Positions 34,361 to 43,308 of a stretch of 64,000 nucleotides of DNA are shown here, one piece after another; within the stretch, counting starts at the first letter, position 1; every line of letters begins with the position of its first letter. The translations under genes were made by a program, and so were the position numbers. Source of the stretch: Candidatus Dormiibacterota bacterium (lineage in GTDB: Bacteria; Chloroflexota; Dormibacteria; Dormibacterales; Dormibacteraceae); the NCBI GenBank assembly GCA_024280995.1, contig JAMXLM010000036.1:1-64000 (forward strand), given 5' to 3'. The notes under the pieces were generated by a model. It worked only from the letters and a program-made list of their open reading frames with translations. It had not been told where the DNA came from and did no database searches.

Positions 34361-35877
34361 CCACCCGCAAAGTCGACCCGCTCAACGAGCTCCGCCAGCG
34401 CAAATACCAGGCCGGCCATGGCGACGCGGAGGCGTTCAAGCGCCAGCACGCGAAGGGCAAGCTGACCGCCCGCGAGCGGATCTCGCGCCTGGTCGACCGC
34501 AACTCGTTCGAGGAGCTCGACCTTTTCGCGCGCCACGAGGGCGGCGTCCCCGGAGATGGTGTCGTCACCGGCATGGCGAAGATCGACGGCCGCGACGTGA
34601 TGGTGTTCAGCCACGACGCCAGCGTCTTCGGCGGTTCGCTCGGTGAGGTCTTCGCGGAAAAGGTGATCAAGGTCATGGACCTGGCCGTGAGGAACCGGAT
34701 CCCGATCATCGGCATCAACGACTCCGGCGGCGCGCGCATCCAGGAGGGTGTGGTCTCGCTCGCGGGATATGCCGAGATCTTCTGGCGCAACGTCCAGGCC
34801 AGCGGGGTCGTGCCGCAGCTGAGCCTGATCCTGGGACCGTGCACGGGCGGAGCCGTTTATTCGCCGGCGATCACCGACTTCACCTTCATGGTCCACGGCG
34901 TCGGCTACATGTTCATCACCGGGCCGGAGGTGATTCGCGTCACCACGGGCGAGTCGGTCACGTTCGACTCGCTGGGCGGCGCCGAGGTCCACAACGTCAA
35001 GTCGGGCGTGGCGCACTTCCTGGCCGAGAGCGAGGACGAGTGCTTCGACCAGGTCAGAAGGCTCTTCAAGTTCATACCGCAGAGCTGCGAGGACCAGCCA
35101 CTTTCGCGCGAGCCCTCTGACGATCCCGAGCGCGAAGCCCCCTCCCTCGCGACGGTCATACCGGACAACCCGAAAGAGCCGTATGACATCAAAGACGTCA
35201 TCACCGCGGTCGTGGACCACGCCGATTTCTTCGAGGTCCAGCCGTTCTACGCCATGAACATGGTCGTCGGGTTTGCGCACCTCGACGGCAGGCCGGTCGG
35301 CGTCGTCGCCAATCAGCCGAAGGTGATGGCGGGCGCGCTCGACATCAACGCGTCGGACAAGGCAGCGCGGTTCGTGCGCTTCTGCGACGCCTTCAACATC
35401 CCGCTCGTCACCTTCGTCGACGTGCCGGGATTCCTGCCTGGGACCGCGCAGGAGTACGGCGGCATCATCAGGCACGGTGCCAAGCTCCTCTACGCATTCA
35501 GCGAGGCGACCGTGCCGAAGCTGACGGTGATCACGCGCAAGGCTTACGGCGGCGCGTACTGCGTCATGTGCTCCAAGCACATCAGAGCCGACTTCAACGT
35601 CGCGTGGCCGACGGCCGAGATCGCGGTGATGGGGCCCGAAGGCGCCGTCAACATCCTCTACCGCCGCGAGCTGGCCGCGGGCACCTCGCAGCGGGCCGAG
35701 CTGGTCGACGAGTACACCGAGCGGTTCGCCAACCCGTTCATCGCCGCCGAGCGAGGATACATCGACGACGTGATCGAGCCCGGGCGCACGCGGGGTGAGC
35801 TGATCCGCGCGCTTCGCATCGCGATGCGCAAGGAGCGGACACGGAGCCCACGCTGGCACGGCAACATCCCGCTGTGA
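34357..35877 (+). CDS. pccB: Propionyl-CoA/acyl-CoA carboxylase beta subunit
   Basis: 506 residues from GTG 34357. Carboxyltransferase of the PccB/MmdA type: GKLTARERI near the start, oxyanion Gly pairs in NDSGGARIQEGV and GPCTGGAVYSP (about 120-170), and KAYGGAYCVM with PTAEIAVMGPEGAV in the C-half. It transfers CO2 from biotin to propionyl-CoA to give (S)-methylmalonyl-CoA, feeding the epimerase and mutase beside it. No biotin carboxylase or biotin carrier gene lies in this window. Confidence 0.94.
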   Translation: MTTRKVDPLNELRQRKYQAGHGDAEAFKRQHAKGKLTARERISRLVDRNSFEELDLFARHEGGVPGDGVVTGMAKIDGRDVMVFSHDASVFGGSLGEVFAEKVIKVMDLAVRNRIPIIGINDSGGARIQEGVVSLAGYAEIFWRNVQASGVVPQLSLILGPCTGGAVYSPAITDFTFMVHGVGYMFITGPEVIRVTTGESVTFDSLGGAEVHNVKSGVAHFLAESEDECFDQVRRLFKFIPQSCEDQPLSREPSDDPEREAPSLATVIPDNPKEPYDIKDVITAVVDHADFFEVQPFYAMNMVVGFAHLDGRPVGVVANQPKVMAGALDINASDKAARFVRFCDAFNIPLVTFVDVPGFLPGTAQEYGGIIRHGAKLLYAFSEATVPKLTVITRKAYGGAYCVMCSKHIRADFNVAWPTAEIAVMGPEGAVNILYRRELAAGTSQRAELVDEYTERFANPFIAAERGYIDDVIEPGRTRGELIRALRIAMRKERTRSPRWHGNIPL

Positions 35878-36368
35878 TCGTTCTGCGGCAGTGGGCAGAT
35901 GGGGACTGGCCGCTGCTGGTGCGGCTCAACGCGCCGGAGATGACTGAACACCTGGGTGGGCCCGAGTCCGAGGCTGCACTCAGCGCGCGCCACAAGCGGT
36001 ACGTGGCGTCAGCCGAAAGCCCGCTCGTTCACTCGCTGGCCGCCGTGCTCGAGCCCGAGGGTGTTGCGGTAGGCAGCATCAGCCTGTGGGAGCGGGAGTG
36101 GCAGGGCATGCCCGTCTACGAGATGGGGTGGGCCATCCTGCCCGAGTACCAGGGTCGGGGCCTCGCCACGGCCGCCGTGAAGGAGTGCGTCGAGCTGGCG
36201 CGCGGGCTGGGCCGGCGCAGCGAGGTGCACGCCTTTCCTTCGGTTGAGAACGTCCCGTCCAACGCGATCTGCCGCAAGGCCGGATTCGAACTGATCGGCC
36301 CTGTCAATTTCGAGTACCCGAAGGGCCACTGGATGGACTGCAACGACTGGCGCCTGAGCCTCGGCTAA
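35874..36368 (+). CDS. GNAT acetyltransferase (RimJ/RimL-like)
   Basis: 164 residues from GTG 35874. The acetyl-CoA site is LPEYQGRGLATAAVK near 82-96, with NVPSNAICRKAGFELIG as the following helix and strand. The target amine is unknown. GTGA overlap with the carboxylase gene. Confidence 0.88.
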   Translation: MIVLRQWADGDWPLLVRLNAPEMTEHLGGPESEAALSARHKRYVASAESPLVHSLAAVLEPEGVAVGSISLWEREWQGMPVYEMGWAILPEYQGRGLATAAVKECVELARGLGRRSEVHAFPSVENVPSNAICRKAGFELIGPVNFEYPKGHWMDCNDWRLSLG

Positions 36369-36385
36369 TAGACTTGACGCTGTAA

Positions 36386-36670
36386 ATGCCGACACAAGAC
36401 GCCCAGGGCCGCTGGATCTCCGACGACGGAACGCAGTACTGGGACGGGACGGCCTGGCGGCCGACCGGCACGGCGCCGAGGCGCGGCGGCATATCGGCGG
36501 TGCCCGCGGTTCTGATCGGGTGCGGCTTCGCCCTCGTGATCGTGCTCGTGCTGGCGATTGGACTCGGAGTCTTCATCGTCACCAACGCGGACTTCCAGCG
36601 TGGGTTCTGCAACGGCTACACGAGCAGCGACCAGAACCTGACCTGCCCATTCCACCCGTCCTCGCCCTGA
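36386..36670 (+). CDS. DUF2510-like small membrane protein
   Basis: 94 residues. The N-terminal DDGTQYWDGTAWRPT is a DUF2510-type motif; one transmembrane helix follows (about 38-62) and then a short outer tail with two Cys. Function unknown. TAGACT lies eleven bases upstream of the ATG. Confidence 0.75.
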   Translation: MPTQDAQGRWISDDGTQYWDGTAWRPTGTAPRRGGISAVPAVLIGCGFALVIVLVLAIGLGVFIVTNADFQRGFCNGYTSSDQNLTCPFHPSSP

Positions 36671-36671
36671 C

Positions 36672-37814
36672 GTGAAGCTGCTCGAGTACCAGGCCAAGGA
36701 GGTGCTCGCCTCCCTTGGGATCGCGATCCCGCCGGGCATGGTCGCCCGCACGCCGGAGGAGGCCGCCCAGGCGTTCGAGAAGCTCGGGCCGATCGCCGTT
36801 AAGGCGCAGGTGCCTGTAGGCGGGCGCGGCAAAGCCGGCGGCATCAAGCTCGCGAAGTCGGCCGACGAGGCTCGCCACGCGGCCGAGCAGATCATCGGCA
36901 TGGACATCAAGGGCTTCAAGGTGCCCCTTGTCTACTGCGAGGCGGCGCTCGACATCGGGCGCGAGATCTACCTCGGCTTCACGGTCGACCGCGACGCGCG
37001 CGCCAACATCCTGATGCTGTCCGCGAAGGGTGGGATGGAGATCGAGCAGGTCGCCGAGGAATCACCGGACTCGATCGCGCGCCTTTACCCGAACCCATGG
37101 CGCGGCCCCCTCGACTTCGAGCTCACGCAGCTCGTGTACGACGCGGAGCTGGCCGACATCGCCAGGCCGCTGTCGTCGCTGATCAGGAAGCTGTACCGCG
37201 CGATCCCCGATTACGACGCGCTCACCGCCGAGATCAACCCGCTGGTCGTCACCAGGAGCGGCGACGTCATCGCCGGCGACGCCAAGCTCGAGATCGACGA
37301 CAACGCGATGTGGCGGCACAAACACCTCGAAGAGAGGTACGGCTCGGTGCTGGAGGGCGATCCCTACGAGGTCGAGGCGAAGAAGCGTCACCTCACCTAC
37401 GTCTCGCTTGACGGCGACATCGGGATCATCGGCAACGGCGCGGGCCTGTGCATGGGCACGCTGGACCTGGTGCAGCGTGCCGGAGGCAAGCCGGCGAACT
37501 TCTGCGACATCGGCGGTGGGGCCAAGGCCGAGGTCGTCGAGAACGCGCTCGCGGTGATCCTCATGAACCCGAAGGTGAAGGGCGTGCTCATCAACGTGTT
37601 CGGGGGCATCACGCGTGGCGACGAGGTCGCTCGTGGGGTGGTCACGGCCCGCGACAACCTGAACATGAAGCTCCCGCTCGTCGTGCGAATGAGCGGCACG
37701 AACGAGGAGGAGGGACGCGAGATCCTCGAGCAGCACGGCATCGAGCCAGGCGTCAGCGGGTGGGAGGCGGCGAAGAAGATCGTGGAGCTGACCAAGGCTG
37801 GGGCGACGGCGTGA
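36672..37814 (+). CDS. sucC: Succinyl-CoA synthetase beta subunit
   Basis: 380 residues from GTG 36672. ATP-grasp N-terminal domain (LLEYQAKEVLASLGI; VPVGGRGKAGGIKLA) and C-terminal CoA-ligase domain (NGAGLCMGTLDLV; NVFGGITRGDEVA). With SucD it converts succinyl-CoA to succinate with nucleotide phosphorylation. Placed after the propionate genes, it finishes propionyl-CoA to succinate. Confidence 0.96.
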   Translation: MKLLEYQAKEVLASLGIAIPPGMVARTPEEAAQAFEKLGPIAVKAQVPVGGRGKAGGIKLAKSADEARHAAEQIIGMDIKGFKVPLVYCEAALDIGREIYLGFTVDRDARANILMLSAKGGMEIEQVAEESPDSIARLYPNPWRGPLDFELTQLVYDAELADIARPLSSLIRKLYRAIPDYDALTAEINPLVVTRSGDVIAGDAKLEIDDNAMWRHKHLEERYGSVLEGDPYEVEAKKRHLTYVSLDGDIGIIGNGAGLCMGTLDLVQRAGGKPANFCDIGGGAKAEVVENALAVILMNPKVKGVLINVFGGITRGDEVARGVVTARDNLNMKLPLVVRMSGTNEEEGREILEQHGIEPGVSGWEAAKKIVELTKAGATA

Positions 37815-38671
37815 GCATCCTTCTCGACCGCGACACGAAGGTGATCGTCCAGGGGATCACGGGCCGCGAAGGCGGTTTCCACACGGAGCAGATGCAGTCA
37901 CTTGGCACCAACGTCGTGGGCGGCACCAGCCCGGGCAAGGGCGGGACCACACACCTGGGTGTCCCGGTGTTCAACACGGTCGCGGACGCCGTGCAGGAGA
38001 CCGGCGCGACAGCCACCGGAATCTTCGTCCCGGCCCCGTTTGCCGCCGACGCGATCATGGAGGCGGCCGCCGCTGGAATCACGCTGATCGTCTGCATCAC
38101 CGAGGGCATCCCGATCCAGGACATGATCCGGGTGAAGGACTTCCTTCGTGGGTACCCGCAGGCGCGCCTGATCGGAGCGAACTGCCCGGGCCTGATCACT
38201 CCCGGCCAGGCCAAGATCGGGATCATCCCGCAGCGCATCACGTCGTCGGGCCATGTCGGGCTTGTCTCCCGCAGCGGCACGCTGACCTACGAGGTGGCCT
38301 CGGCCCTCTCTGCCGCCGGAATGGGGCAGTCGACCATCGTCGGGATCGGCGGCGACCCCGTCCTCGGATTGACGTTCCGCGACGTCGTCGAGCTGTTCGA
38401 GAAGGACCACGACACTACTCACCTCGTCCTGATCGGTGAGATCGGCGGAAGCGACGAGGAGCACGCGGCCGAGCTGCTCGCGAAAGGCACGCGGCTCAAG
38501 GCGGTCGCATTCATCTCCGGGCGAACCGCCCCGGAAGGCAAGCGGATGGGTCACGCCGGCGCCATCATTTCGGGTAACCGTGGCACCGCCAAGAGCAAGG
38601 AAGAGGCGTTCCACAAGGCCGGCGTCCAGGTCGCCGAGACGACGGACGACATCGTGGGGATGCTGAGTTGA
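37811..38671 (+). CDS. sucD: Succinyl-CoA synthetase alpha subunit
   Basis: 286 residues from GTG 37811 (GTGA overlap with sucC). Rossmann CoA-binding GITGREGGFHT near 14-24, GANCPGLI, and the phospho-His in GHAGAI near 248. Complete alpha subunit. Confidence 0.97.
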   Translation: MSILLDRDTKVIVQGITGREGGFHTEQMQSLGTNVVGGTSPGKGGTTHLGVPVFNTVADAVQETGATATGIFVPAPFAADAIMEAAAAGITLIVCITEGIPIQDMIRVKDFLRGYPQARLIGANCPGLITPGQAKIGIIPQRITSSGHVGLVSRSGTLTYEVASALSAAGMGQSTIVGIGGDPVLGLTFRDVVELFEKDHDTTHLVLIGEIGGSDEEHAAELLAKGTRLKAVAFISGRTAPEGKRMGHAGAIISGNRGTAKSKEEAFHKAGVQVAETTDDIVGMLS

Positions 38672-39099
38672 GCTACATGCCCATCGCGGTCCACCGGGCG
38701 ATGCCCACCGACCGCTTGCGCGACGCAGGGATCTTCTTGTTCCTGGTCGGCTGGATGCTCTACACGCGGATCTATTTCATCCTCCACGCCGCACACATCG
38801 CCGCCCCGGTCTGCCCGTTCTACTTCATCACTGGCCACCCCTGCCCGTTCTGCGGCGGGACAAGGTCCTTCGCCTACATGTGGCAGGGCGACCTGTCGGA
38901 CTCGGTGCGGCTGTTCCCCCTCGGACCGCTTTTCTTCGCGGGCACCGTCGCCGGCGCGACCGGGCTTGCGGCCGGTTCGATCACCGGCCGGACATGGACG
39001 CCAAGGCTGACTTCGAGGCAGTGGACGCTGCTCGGAATCTTCGTAGGCAGCGCGATCGCGATCAGCTGGGCGCTGAAGGTGTTCGTCCTCGGGAACTAG
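38668..39099 (+). CDS. DUF2752 membrane protein
   Basis: 143 residues from TTG 38668 (overlaps sucD stop). Three to four hydrophobic segments and the family motif GHPCPFCGGTRSF near 56-68, with two further Cys at 49-60. The Cys-rich loop may bind metal or form disulfides; role unknown. Confidence 0.85.
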   Translation: MSYMPIAVHRAMPTDRLRDAGIFLFLVGWMLYTRIYFILHAAHIAAPVCPFYFITGHPCPFCGGTRSFAYMWQGDLSDSVRLFPLGPLFFAGTVAGATGLAAGSITGRTWTPRLTSRQWTLLGIFVGSAIAISWALKVFVLGN

Positions 39100-39102
39100 C
39101 GT
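39097..39102 (+). promoter_or_regulatory. Putative -10 box before CTG-start GNAT gene
   Basis: TAGCGT, which includes the DUF2752 stop codon, lies exactly seven bases before CTG 39110. The spacing matches other leaderless starts here, but chance is possible. Confidence 0.25.
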
Positions 39103-39109
39103 CCGCCGT

Positions 39110-39580
39110 CTGGGGTCCGATGACTGGCAGCTCTACCGGCGCATCAGGCTCGCCGCACTCAAGGATGCTCCGTACGCCTACGGTTCGACCTACGAACGCG
39201 AAGCCGCCCAGGACGACCTGCTGTGGCGGCGACGGGTCACGGACCGGGTGCGTTTTCTGGCCGACGTCGACGGCGCCGCCGCGGGGACTGCAAGCGGCGG
39301 CGACGGTGAGTCGACCGGCGCGGCGGCATTGACCGCGATGTGGGTGGATCCAGCGTTTCGACGCGCTGGCGTCGGCGACCTCCTCGTGAGGACGGTGGTC
39401 GAATGGGCGCGCGCCGAGGGCTACGACCGGCTGTTCCTATGGGTCACCGCCGTGAACCTCAACGCCGAGCGGCTCTACTCGCGGAACGGATTCCAGCGCG
39501 CCGGCGGCAGCCAGGAAGTGCGGCCGGGCGAGCTCGAGTTCGAGATGTCTCGGGCCCTTCACCCTAGGAGCCTTCGATGA
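39110..39580 (+). CDS. GNAT acetyltransferase; probable CTG start
   Basis: 156 residues if started at CTG 39110 (LGSDDWQLYRRIRLAALKD...). The N-terminal segment DDWQLYRRIRLAALKDAPYAYGST is typical of GNAT proteins and lies upstream of the first canonical start (GTG 39248), so that annotation would truncate the domain. The frame is open from 39077 with no ATG, GTG or TTG before 39248. The acetyl-CoA site is VDPAFRRAGVGDLLV. Target unknown. Overlaps the convergent hydrolase by 17 bases. Confidence 0.75.
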   Translation: MGSDDWQLYRRIRLAALKDAPYAYGSTYEREAAQDDLLWRRRVTDRVRFLADVDGAAAGTASGGDGESTGAAALTAMWVDPAFRRAGVGDLLVRTVVEWARAEGYDRLFLWVTAVNLNAERLYSRNGFQRAGGSQEVRPGELEFEMSRALHPRSLR

Positions 39581-40403
39581 ATCGGGCGATCGTCGGATAG
39601 ACGTAGCCGGTCCTCGGCGCCGCGCTGCCCGGGTCGATCAGGTCGTGGGGCAGGCCGTCGGACTTCGGAAACTCGAAGGTCTCGACCTGCGTCCCGTGGG
39701 CGCGCCACGAATCGACGAGCCGGTACGTGAACCGGTTGTCGAGGCGCGGCTCGGCCGCGTTCGTGATGACGGCGATCGACCCCGCCCTGGGCGCCTGGAG
39801 GCGCGCGCTCCTCGTCAGGCGGCGGCCGCACTCGAACAGCGCCGCGTAGGCGTGAGTCGAGAAGCGTGGGTAGCCGTAAGGCGGGCCAAGCTTCTCTTTC
39901 AGGTTCCGGTTCCACCACATGTAGAAGTTCGGGAGTCGCTCCGCGCCCAGGCTCATTGCCGTCAGCGCCGGTCCGGGGATCGGCTTGAGGCCCAGCATCG
40001 GCGCGATCAGCACGGCGCGCTCGACGTCCGGACGCGACTGCGCGAGCAGGCCCGTCAGGATCGCGCCGAGTGACAGCCCGGCCACGGTGAGACTCTCACC
40101 CAACCCGGCGCCCACCTCCGCTGCCCGGTTGGCCACCGCCACCAGGTGATCCGCGCGCAGCTCCGCGATCGACGTGTTCAGGCGGTCGGTGTAGCCGTGC
40201 CGTGGGTAGCGTGGAATGACGACGTTCCAGCCGCGTTCGAAGAACTCTTTGCCGAGGGCGTCCATCTGCTGAGGGCAGTTGGTGAACCCGTGGAGGAGCA
40301 CCAGCGAGCGCGCCACCCGCCGGCCATGGGTGTACACACGCGTTCGGCAGAGCGGGTTGACGTTGGGCCCGTCGAGGTCCTGGATTCCCGCTGAAATCTG
40401 CAT
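39564..40403 (-). CDS. Alpha/beta-fold hydrolase (monoacylglycerol lipase-like)
   Basis: 279 residues from ATG 40403. HGFTNCPQQM oxyanion region (about 40-49), nucleophile elbow GLSLGA near 112, and DGLPHDLID with the catalytic His near 252. It resembles carboxylesterase Est30 / monoacylglycerol lipases. Divergent from the acyl-CoA dehydrogenase gene, with 31 bases between starts. Confidence 0.82.
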   Translation of the reverse strand: MQISAGIQDLDGPNVNPLCRTRVYTHGRRVARSLVLLHGFTNCPQQMDALGKEFFERGWNVVIPRYPRHGYTDRLNTSIAELRADHLVAVANRAAEVGAGLGESLTVAGLSLGAILTGLLAQSRPDVERAVLIAPMLGLKPIPGPALTAMSLGAERLPNFYMWWNRNLKEKLGPPYGYPRFSTHAYAALFECGRRLTRSARLQAPRAGSIAVITNAAEPRLDNRFTYRLVDSWRAHGTQVETFEFPKSDGLPHDLIDPGSAAPRTGYVYPTIARFIEGS

Positions 40404-40434
40404 CGCATCGGCGTAGTCCGGCACTATCTGTCCG

Positions 40435-41598
40435 ATGGATTTTGAACTGACGCCGGAACAGGAGGCGATTCGGGACACCTGCCGCGACTTCGCGCGGGAG
40501 GTCATCGTCCCCGTCGCCGAAGGGCTGGACCGCGAGCACAGGTTCGGCTACGACGTCGTCCGCCAGATGGGCGAGCTCGGCCTTTTCGGGCTGCCGTTCC
40601 CCGAGGAGGCGGGCGGTGCGGGCGGAGACTTTCTCTCCCTGTGCATCGCCATCGAGGAGATCTCGCGGGGCGACGCCGGGATCGGTATCACGCTCGAGGC
40701 GGCGGTGTCGCTGGGCTCGTCTCCCATCTATCAGTTCGGCACCAAAGAGCAGAAGGACCGCTGGCTGCCGGACCTCTTCGCCGGCCGCAAGCTCTGGTCG
40801 TTCGGCCTCACCGAGCCGGAGGCGGGCTCGGACGCCGGGGCGACGAAGACCCGCGCGGAGCAGCGCGACGGCACGTGGGTCATCAACGGGGCGAAGCAGT
40901 TCATCACGAACTCCGGAACCGACATCTCGGCCGGAGTCACCGTCACCGCGGTTACCGGCCGGCAGAAAGACGGTGAGCCCGAGATAAGCGCCCTGATGGT
41001 CCCCTTCGGGACGAAGGGTTACCACGTCCTGCCGTCGTACCGGAAGCTCGGCTGGCATTCGTCCGACACCCATCCGCTTTCGTTCGACGACTGCGAGGTG
41101 CCGGCCGAGAACCTGCTGGGGGTGCGCGGTGGCGGCTACCGCCAGTTCCTGCACACGCTCACCGGAGGGCGCATCGCCATCGCGGCCCTCTCGGTTGGCG
41201 TGGCACAGGCATGCCTCGATGCGGCGCTCGCCTACGCGAAAGAGCGGCGGACGTTCGGCGAGCCTATCTCAAAGCACCAGGCGATCCAGTTCAAGCTCGC
41301 GGACATGGCGACGGAGACCGAGGTGGCCCGCACGATCGTCTATCGCGCGGCAGCCGCCTACGGCCAGGAAGGTGCCGAGACGAGCGACGAGGTGCGCCGG
41401 CTGGCGGCGATGTCCAAGCTCTACGCGTCCGAGGCGTCGAAACGGGCCGCGGACAATGCCTTGCAGATCCACGGGGGGTACGGCTTCATGGAGGACTATC
41501 CGGTTGCGCGCTACTGGCGCGACGTGAAGGTCAACGAGATCGGTGAGGGGACGTCCGAGGTGCAGCGGATGCTGATCGCTCGCCTCCTCGGGACCTGA
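40435..41598 (+). CDS. Acyl-CoA dehydrogenase
   Basis: 387 residues from ATG 40435. FAD-dependent alpha,beta-oxidation of acyl-CoA. Motifs: LTEPEAGSDAGATKT (about 123-137), YGFMEDYPVARYWRDVKV and the catalytic Glu in EIGEGTSEVQR near 371. Substrate chain length cannot be read. CACTAT lies seven bases upstream. The last 68 bases overlap the convergent kinase gene. Confidence 0.94.
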   Translation: MDFELTPEQEAIRDTCRDFAREVIVPVAEGLDREHRFGYDVVRQMGELGLFGLPFPEEAGGAGGDFLSLCIAIEEISRGDAGIGITLEAAVSLGSSPIYQFGTKEQKDRWLPDLFAGRKLWSFGLTEPEAGSDAGATKTRAEQRDGTWVINGAKQFITNSGTDISAGVTVTAVTGRQKDGEPEISALMVPFGTKGYHVLPSYRKLGWHSSDTHPLSFDDCEVPAENLLGVRGGGYRQFLHTLTGGRIAIAALSVGVAQACLDAALAYAKERRTFGEPISKHQAIQFKLADMATETEVARTIVYRAAAAYGQEGAETSDEVRRLAAMSKLYASEASKRAADNALQIHGGYGFMEDYPVARYWRDVKVNEIGEGTSEVQRMLIARLLGT

Positions 41599-42094
41599 CC
41601 CACTCGACGACCTCCGTCTCCGGCGGCCGCATTCCCTCGGTGGTGTCCACGCGCAGCACGGGACCTGCTAACGGCGGGACCCCGTAAACGTCGTTTGCCA
41701 CCCGCTCACGCAGGTCTGGCAGGGCGTCGAGGCCGCGATGTCCGGGGTGCCGCTGCCCTATCCGCTCGACATATCGGCGCTCTAGCACGTCGATCGGGCA
41801 GTGGAGCTCGACCGCGAAAGTTTCGGCCTGCTCCGCGAGGTCGACGATCTCGCGCTGGCGACGGAAGAATGCTCCCTCGAGGATCAGCGCGTTGCCGGTG
41901 CGGAGCAGCTCCCGAGCGATGGCGAACTGGACGGCGAAAGCCGCTTCTCCGGCGCCCGCCTGGTCGGGAAGCTGCTCCATCAGAGCTTCCTTGATCGCGT
42001 CCTTCGAGATCACAGGCAGCCCGAGTGCCTGACTGAGCGCGCCGGCAAGCGTCGTCTTGCCGGATGCCGGCGGACCGGCGACTACGACCAGCAG
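41531..42094 (-). CDS. P-loop kinase (AAA_33-like); probable CTG start
   Basis: 187 residues if started at CTG 42094. The Walker A motif GPPASGKTT at about 7-15 is encoded near 42076-42050, upstream of the first canonical start (42013, which would remove it). The only plausible in-frame start is CTG 42094 or 42091. TACCGT lies seven bases upstream of CTG 42094, and the stop of the upstream beta-propeller gene is four bases away. LEGAFFRRQRE resembles zeta-toxin or chloramphenicol-phosphotransferase-like kinases. Substrate unknown. Confidence 0.75.
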   Translation of the reverse strand: MLVVVAGPPASGKTTLAGALSQALGLPVISKDAIKEALMEQLPDQAGAGEAAFAVQFAIARELLRTGNALILEGAFFRRQREIVDLAEQAETFAVELHCPIDVLERRYVERIGQRHPGHRGLDALPDLRERVANDVYGVPPLAGPVLRVDTTEGMRPPETEVVEWVRSRGGERSASAAPRTSPHRSR

Positions 42095-42098
42095 CGGT

Positions 42099-43292
42099 TT
42101 AACGGTATACGCCGTTATGGCCGAGGCTGTGCAGCCCGACGTTCGGGAAGTACGTGAGGCCGTGGTCCTGAACGCCGACCGGGATCTTGGCGATCACCTG
42201 GCCGGTGGTTGTGTCGAACACGTACACGGTCGAGTTGTAGCGCCCCGACGCCCACAGCCGGGAACCGTCCGGGTTGAGCTGCAGCATGTCCGGGCTGCCG
42301 CCTCCAGGGATCCACCATTTCGCCGTCACCCTGCGCGTCGCGAAGTCGATCACCGAGATCGAGCCTTCGAGCCGATTGGAAACATAGAGCGATTTCGTGT
42401 CGCGTGACACGTACAGGCCGTGCGCGCCTCGCCCGGTCGGGATGAACTGGATCTCCTTCATCGCCACCGGGTCGATCACCGACACGCCCATGCGACCCTG
42501 GTTGGTCACGTAGAAGAGGGTGCCGTCCGGCGACAGCCTGACGTCGATCGGCAAGCCGCCAACGGTGACGTAGCCCGTGAGCGCCATCTTGTTCACATCG
42601 ACCTTCGCGACGACGCCTGAGTACTCGGTCGAGATCATCAAGTAAGAGCCGTCAGCGCTGAAGTCGAGGTGGTCGGCGCCCGGCCACGGGATCCCAACCG
42701 ACTTCAACAGCTTCCACCCATGCCGCCAGTCGCGAAATTCGATGCGCTGCAACCTCTCGACGACGTCGATGGCCTTGGTGCCGTCTGGCGTGAAGTAGAG
42801 GTTGTACGGAAACGGGATGTTCACGATTCCCTTCGGCCTGCCCGTGCGGGGATCGAGCACGGTCAGGCTGCTCGAGCCTTCGTTGTCGACGAAGAGCTCG
42901 CTCATGTCCCACGCCGGCGCGATGTGGTGGGGGATCTGGCCCACGGCAAAGTGGTCGATGACCTTGTACGTGGTGGGGTCGATGACGTCGACCGTTCCGG
43001 CGCCGCTGTTCGGCACGTAAACGCGTTGCGGGATCTGGCAGAGCGGGCACGGCACGACGCCGGACATCGTGTTGGCGTAGACGTTGAACGCCGGGTCGGG
43101 CAGGCTCGTCGGCTGGACGTCAGGAGGCGGCAGAAGGCGCGCGGGTTGCTGGTCCTGCGTCGTCGCGCCGGTGATCACCGACGGCGCCGTGAACACGACC
43201 GCGGCCACGACGGCCGCCGGGCTCAGGATCGCGAACGCGAAGACGAAGGCGAAGAAGATCCGAACCACCCGTGATCGCAGAGCCCTGCCCAC
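42099..43292 (-). CDS. Secreted YVTN-type beta-propeller protein
   Basis: 397 residues from GTG 43292; TTG 43331 adds 13 residues but overlaps the upstream gene. A hydrophobic signal-anchor lies at about 8-35, followed by a Pro-rich spacer and a CPLC pair near 82-85. The rest is a seven-bladed propeller with repeats such as VYVPNSGAGTVDVIDPTT, LYVSNRLEGSISVID and NSTVYVFDTTTG. Such proteins are extracellular binding or surface-layer-associated factors; ligand unknown. Confidence 0.85.
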   Translation of the reverse strand: MGRALRSRVVRIFFAFVFAFAILSPAAVVAAVVFTAPSVITGATTQDQQPARLLPPPDVQPTSLPDPAFNVYANTMSGVVPCPLCQIPQRVYVPNSGAGTVDVIDPTTYKVIDHFAVGQIPHHIAPAWDMSELFVDNEGSSSLTVLDPRTGRPKGIVNIPFPYNLYFTPDGTKAIDVVERLQRIEFRDWRHGWKLLKSVGIPWPGADHLDFSADGSYLMISTEYSGVVAKVDVNKMALTGYVTVGGLPIDVRLSPDGTLFYVTNQGRMGVSVIDPVAMKEIQFIPTGRGAHGLYVSRDTKSLYVSNRLEGSISVIDFATRRVTAKWWIPGGGSPDMLQLNPDGSRLWASGRYNSTVYVFDTTTGQVIAKIPVGVQDHGLTYFPNVGLHSLGHNGVYR

Positions 43293-43308
43293 GGGTCCGA
43301 CCGTCCCT

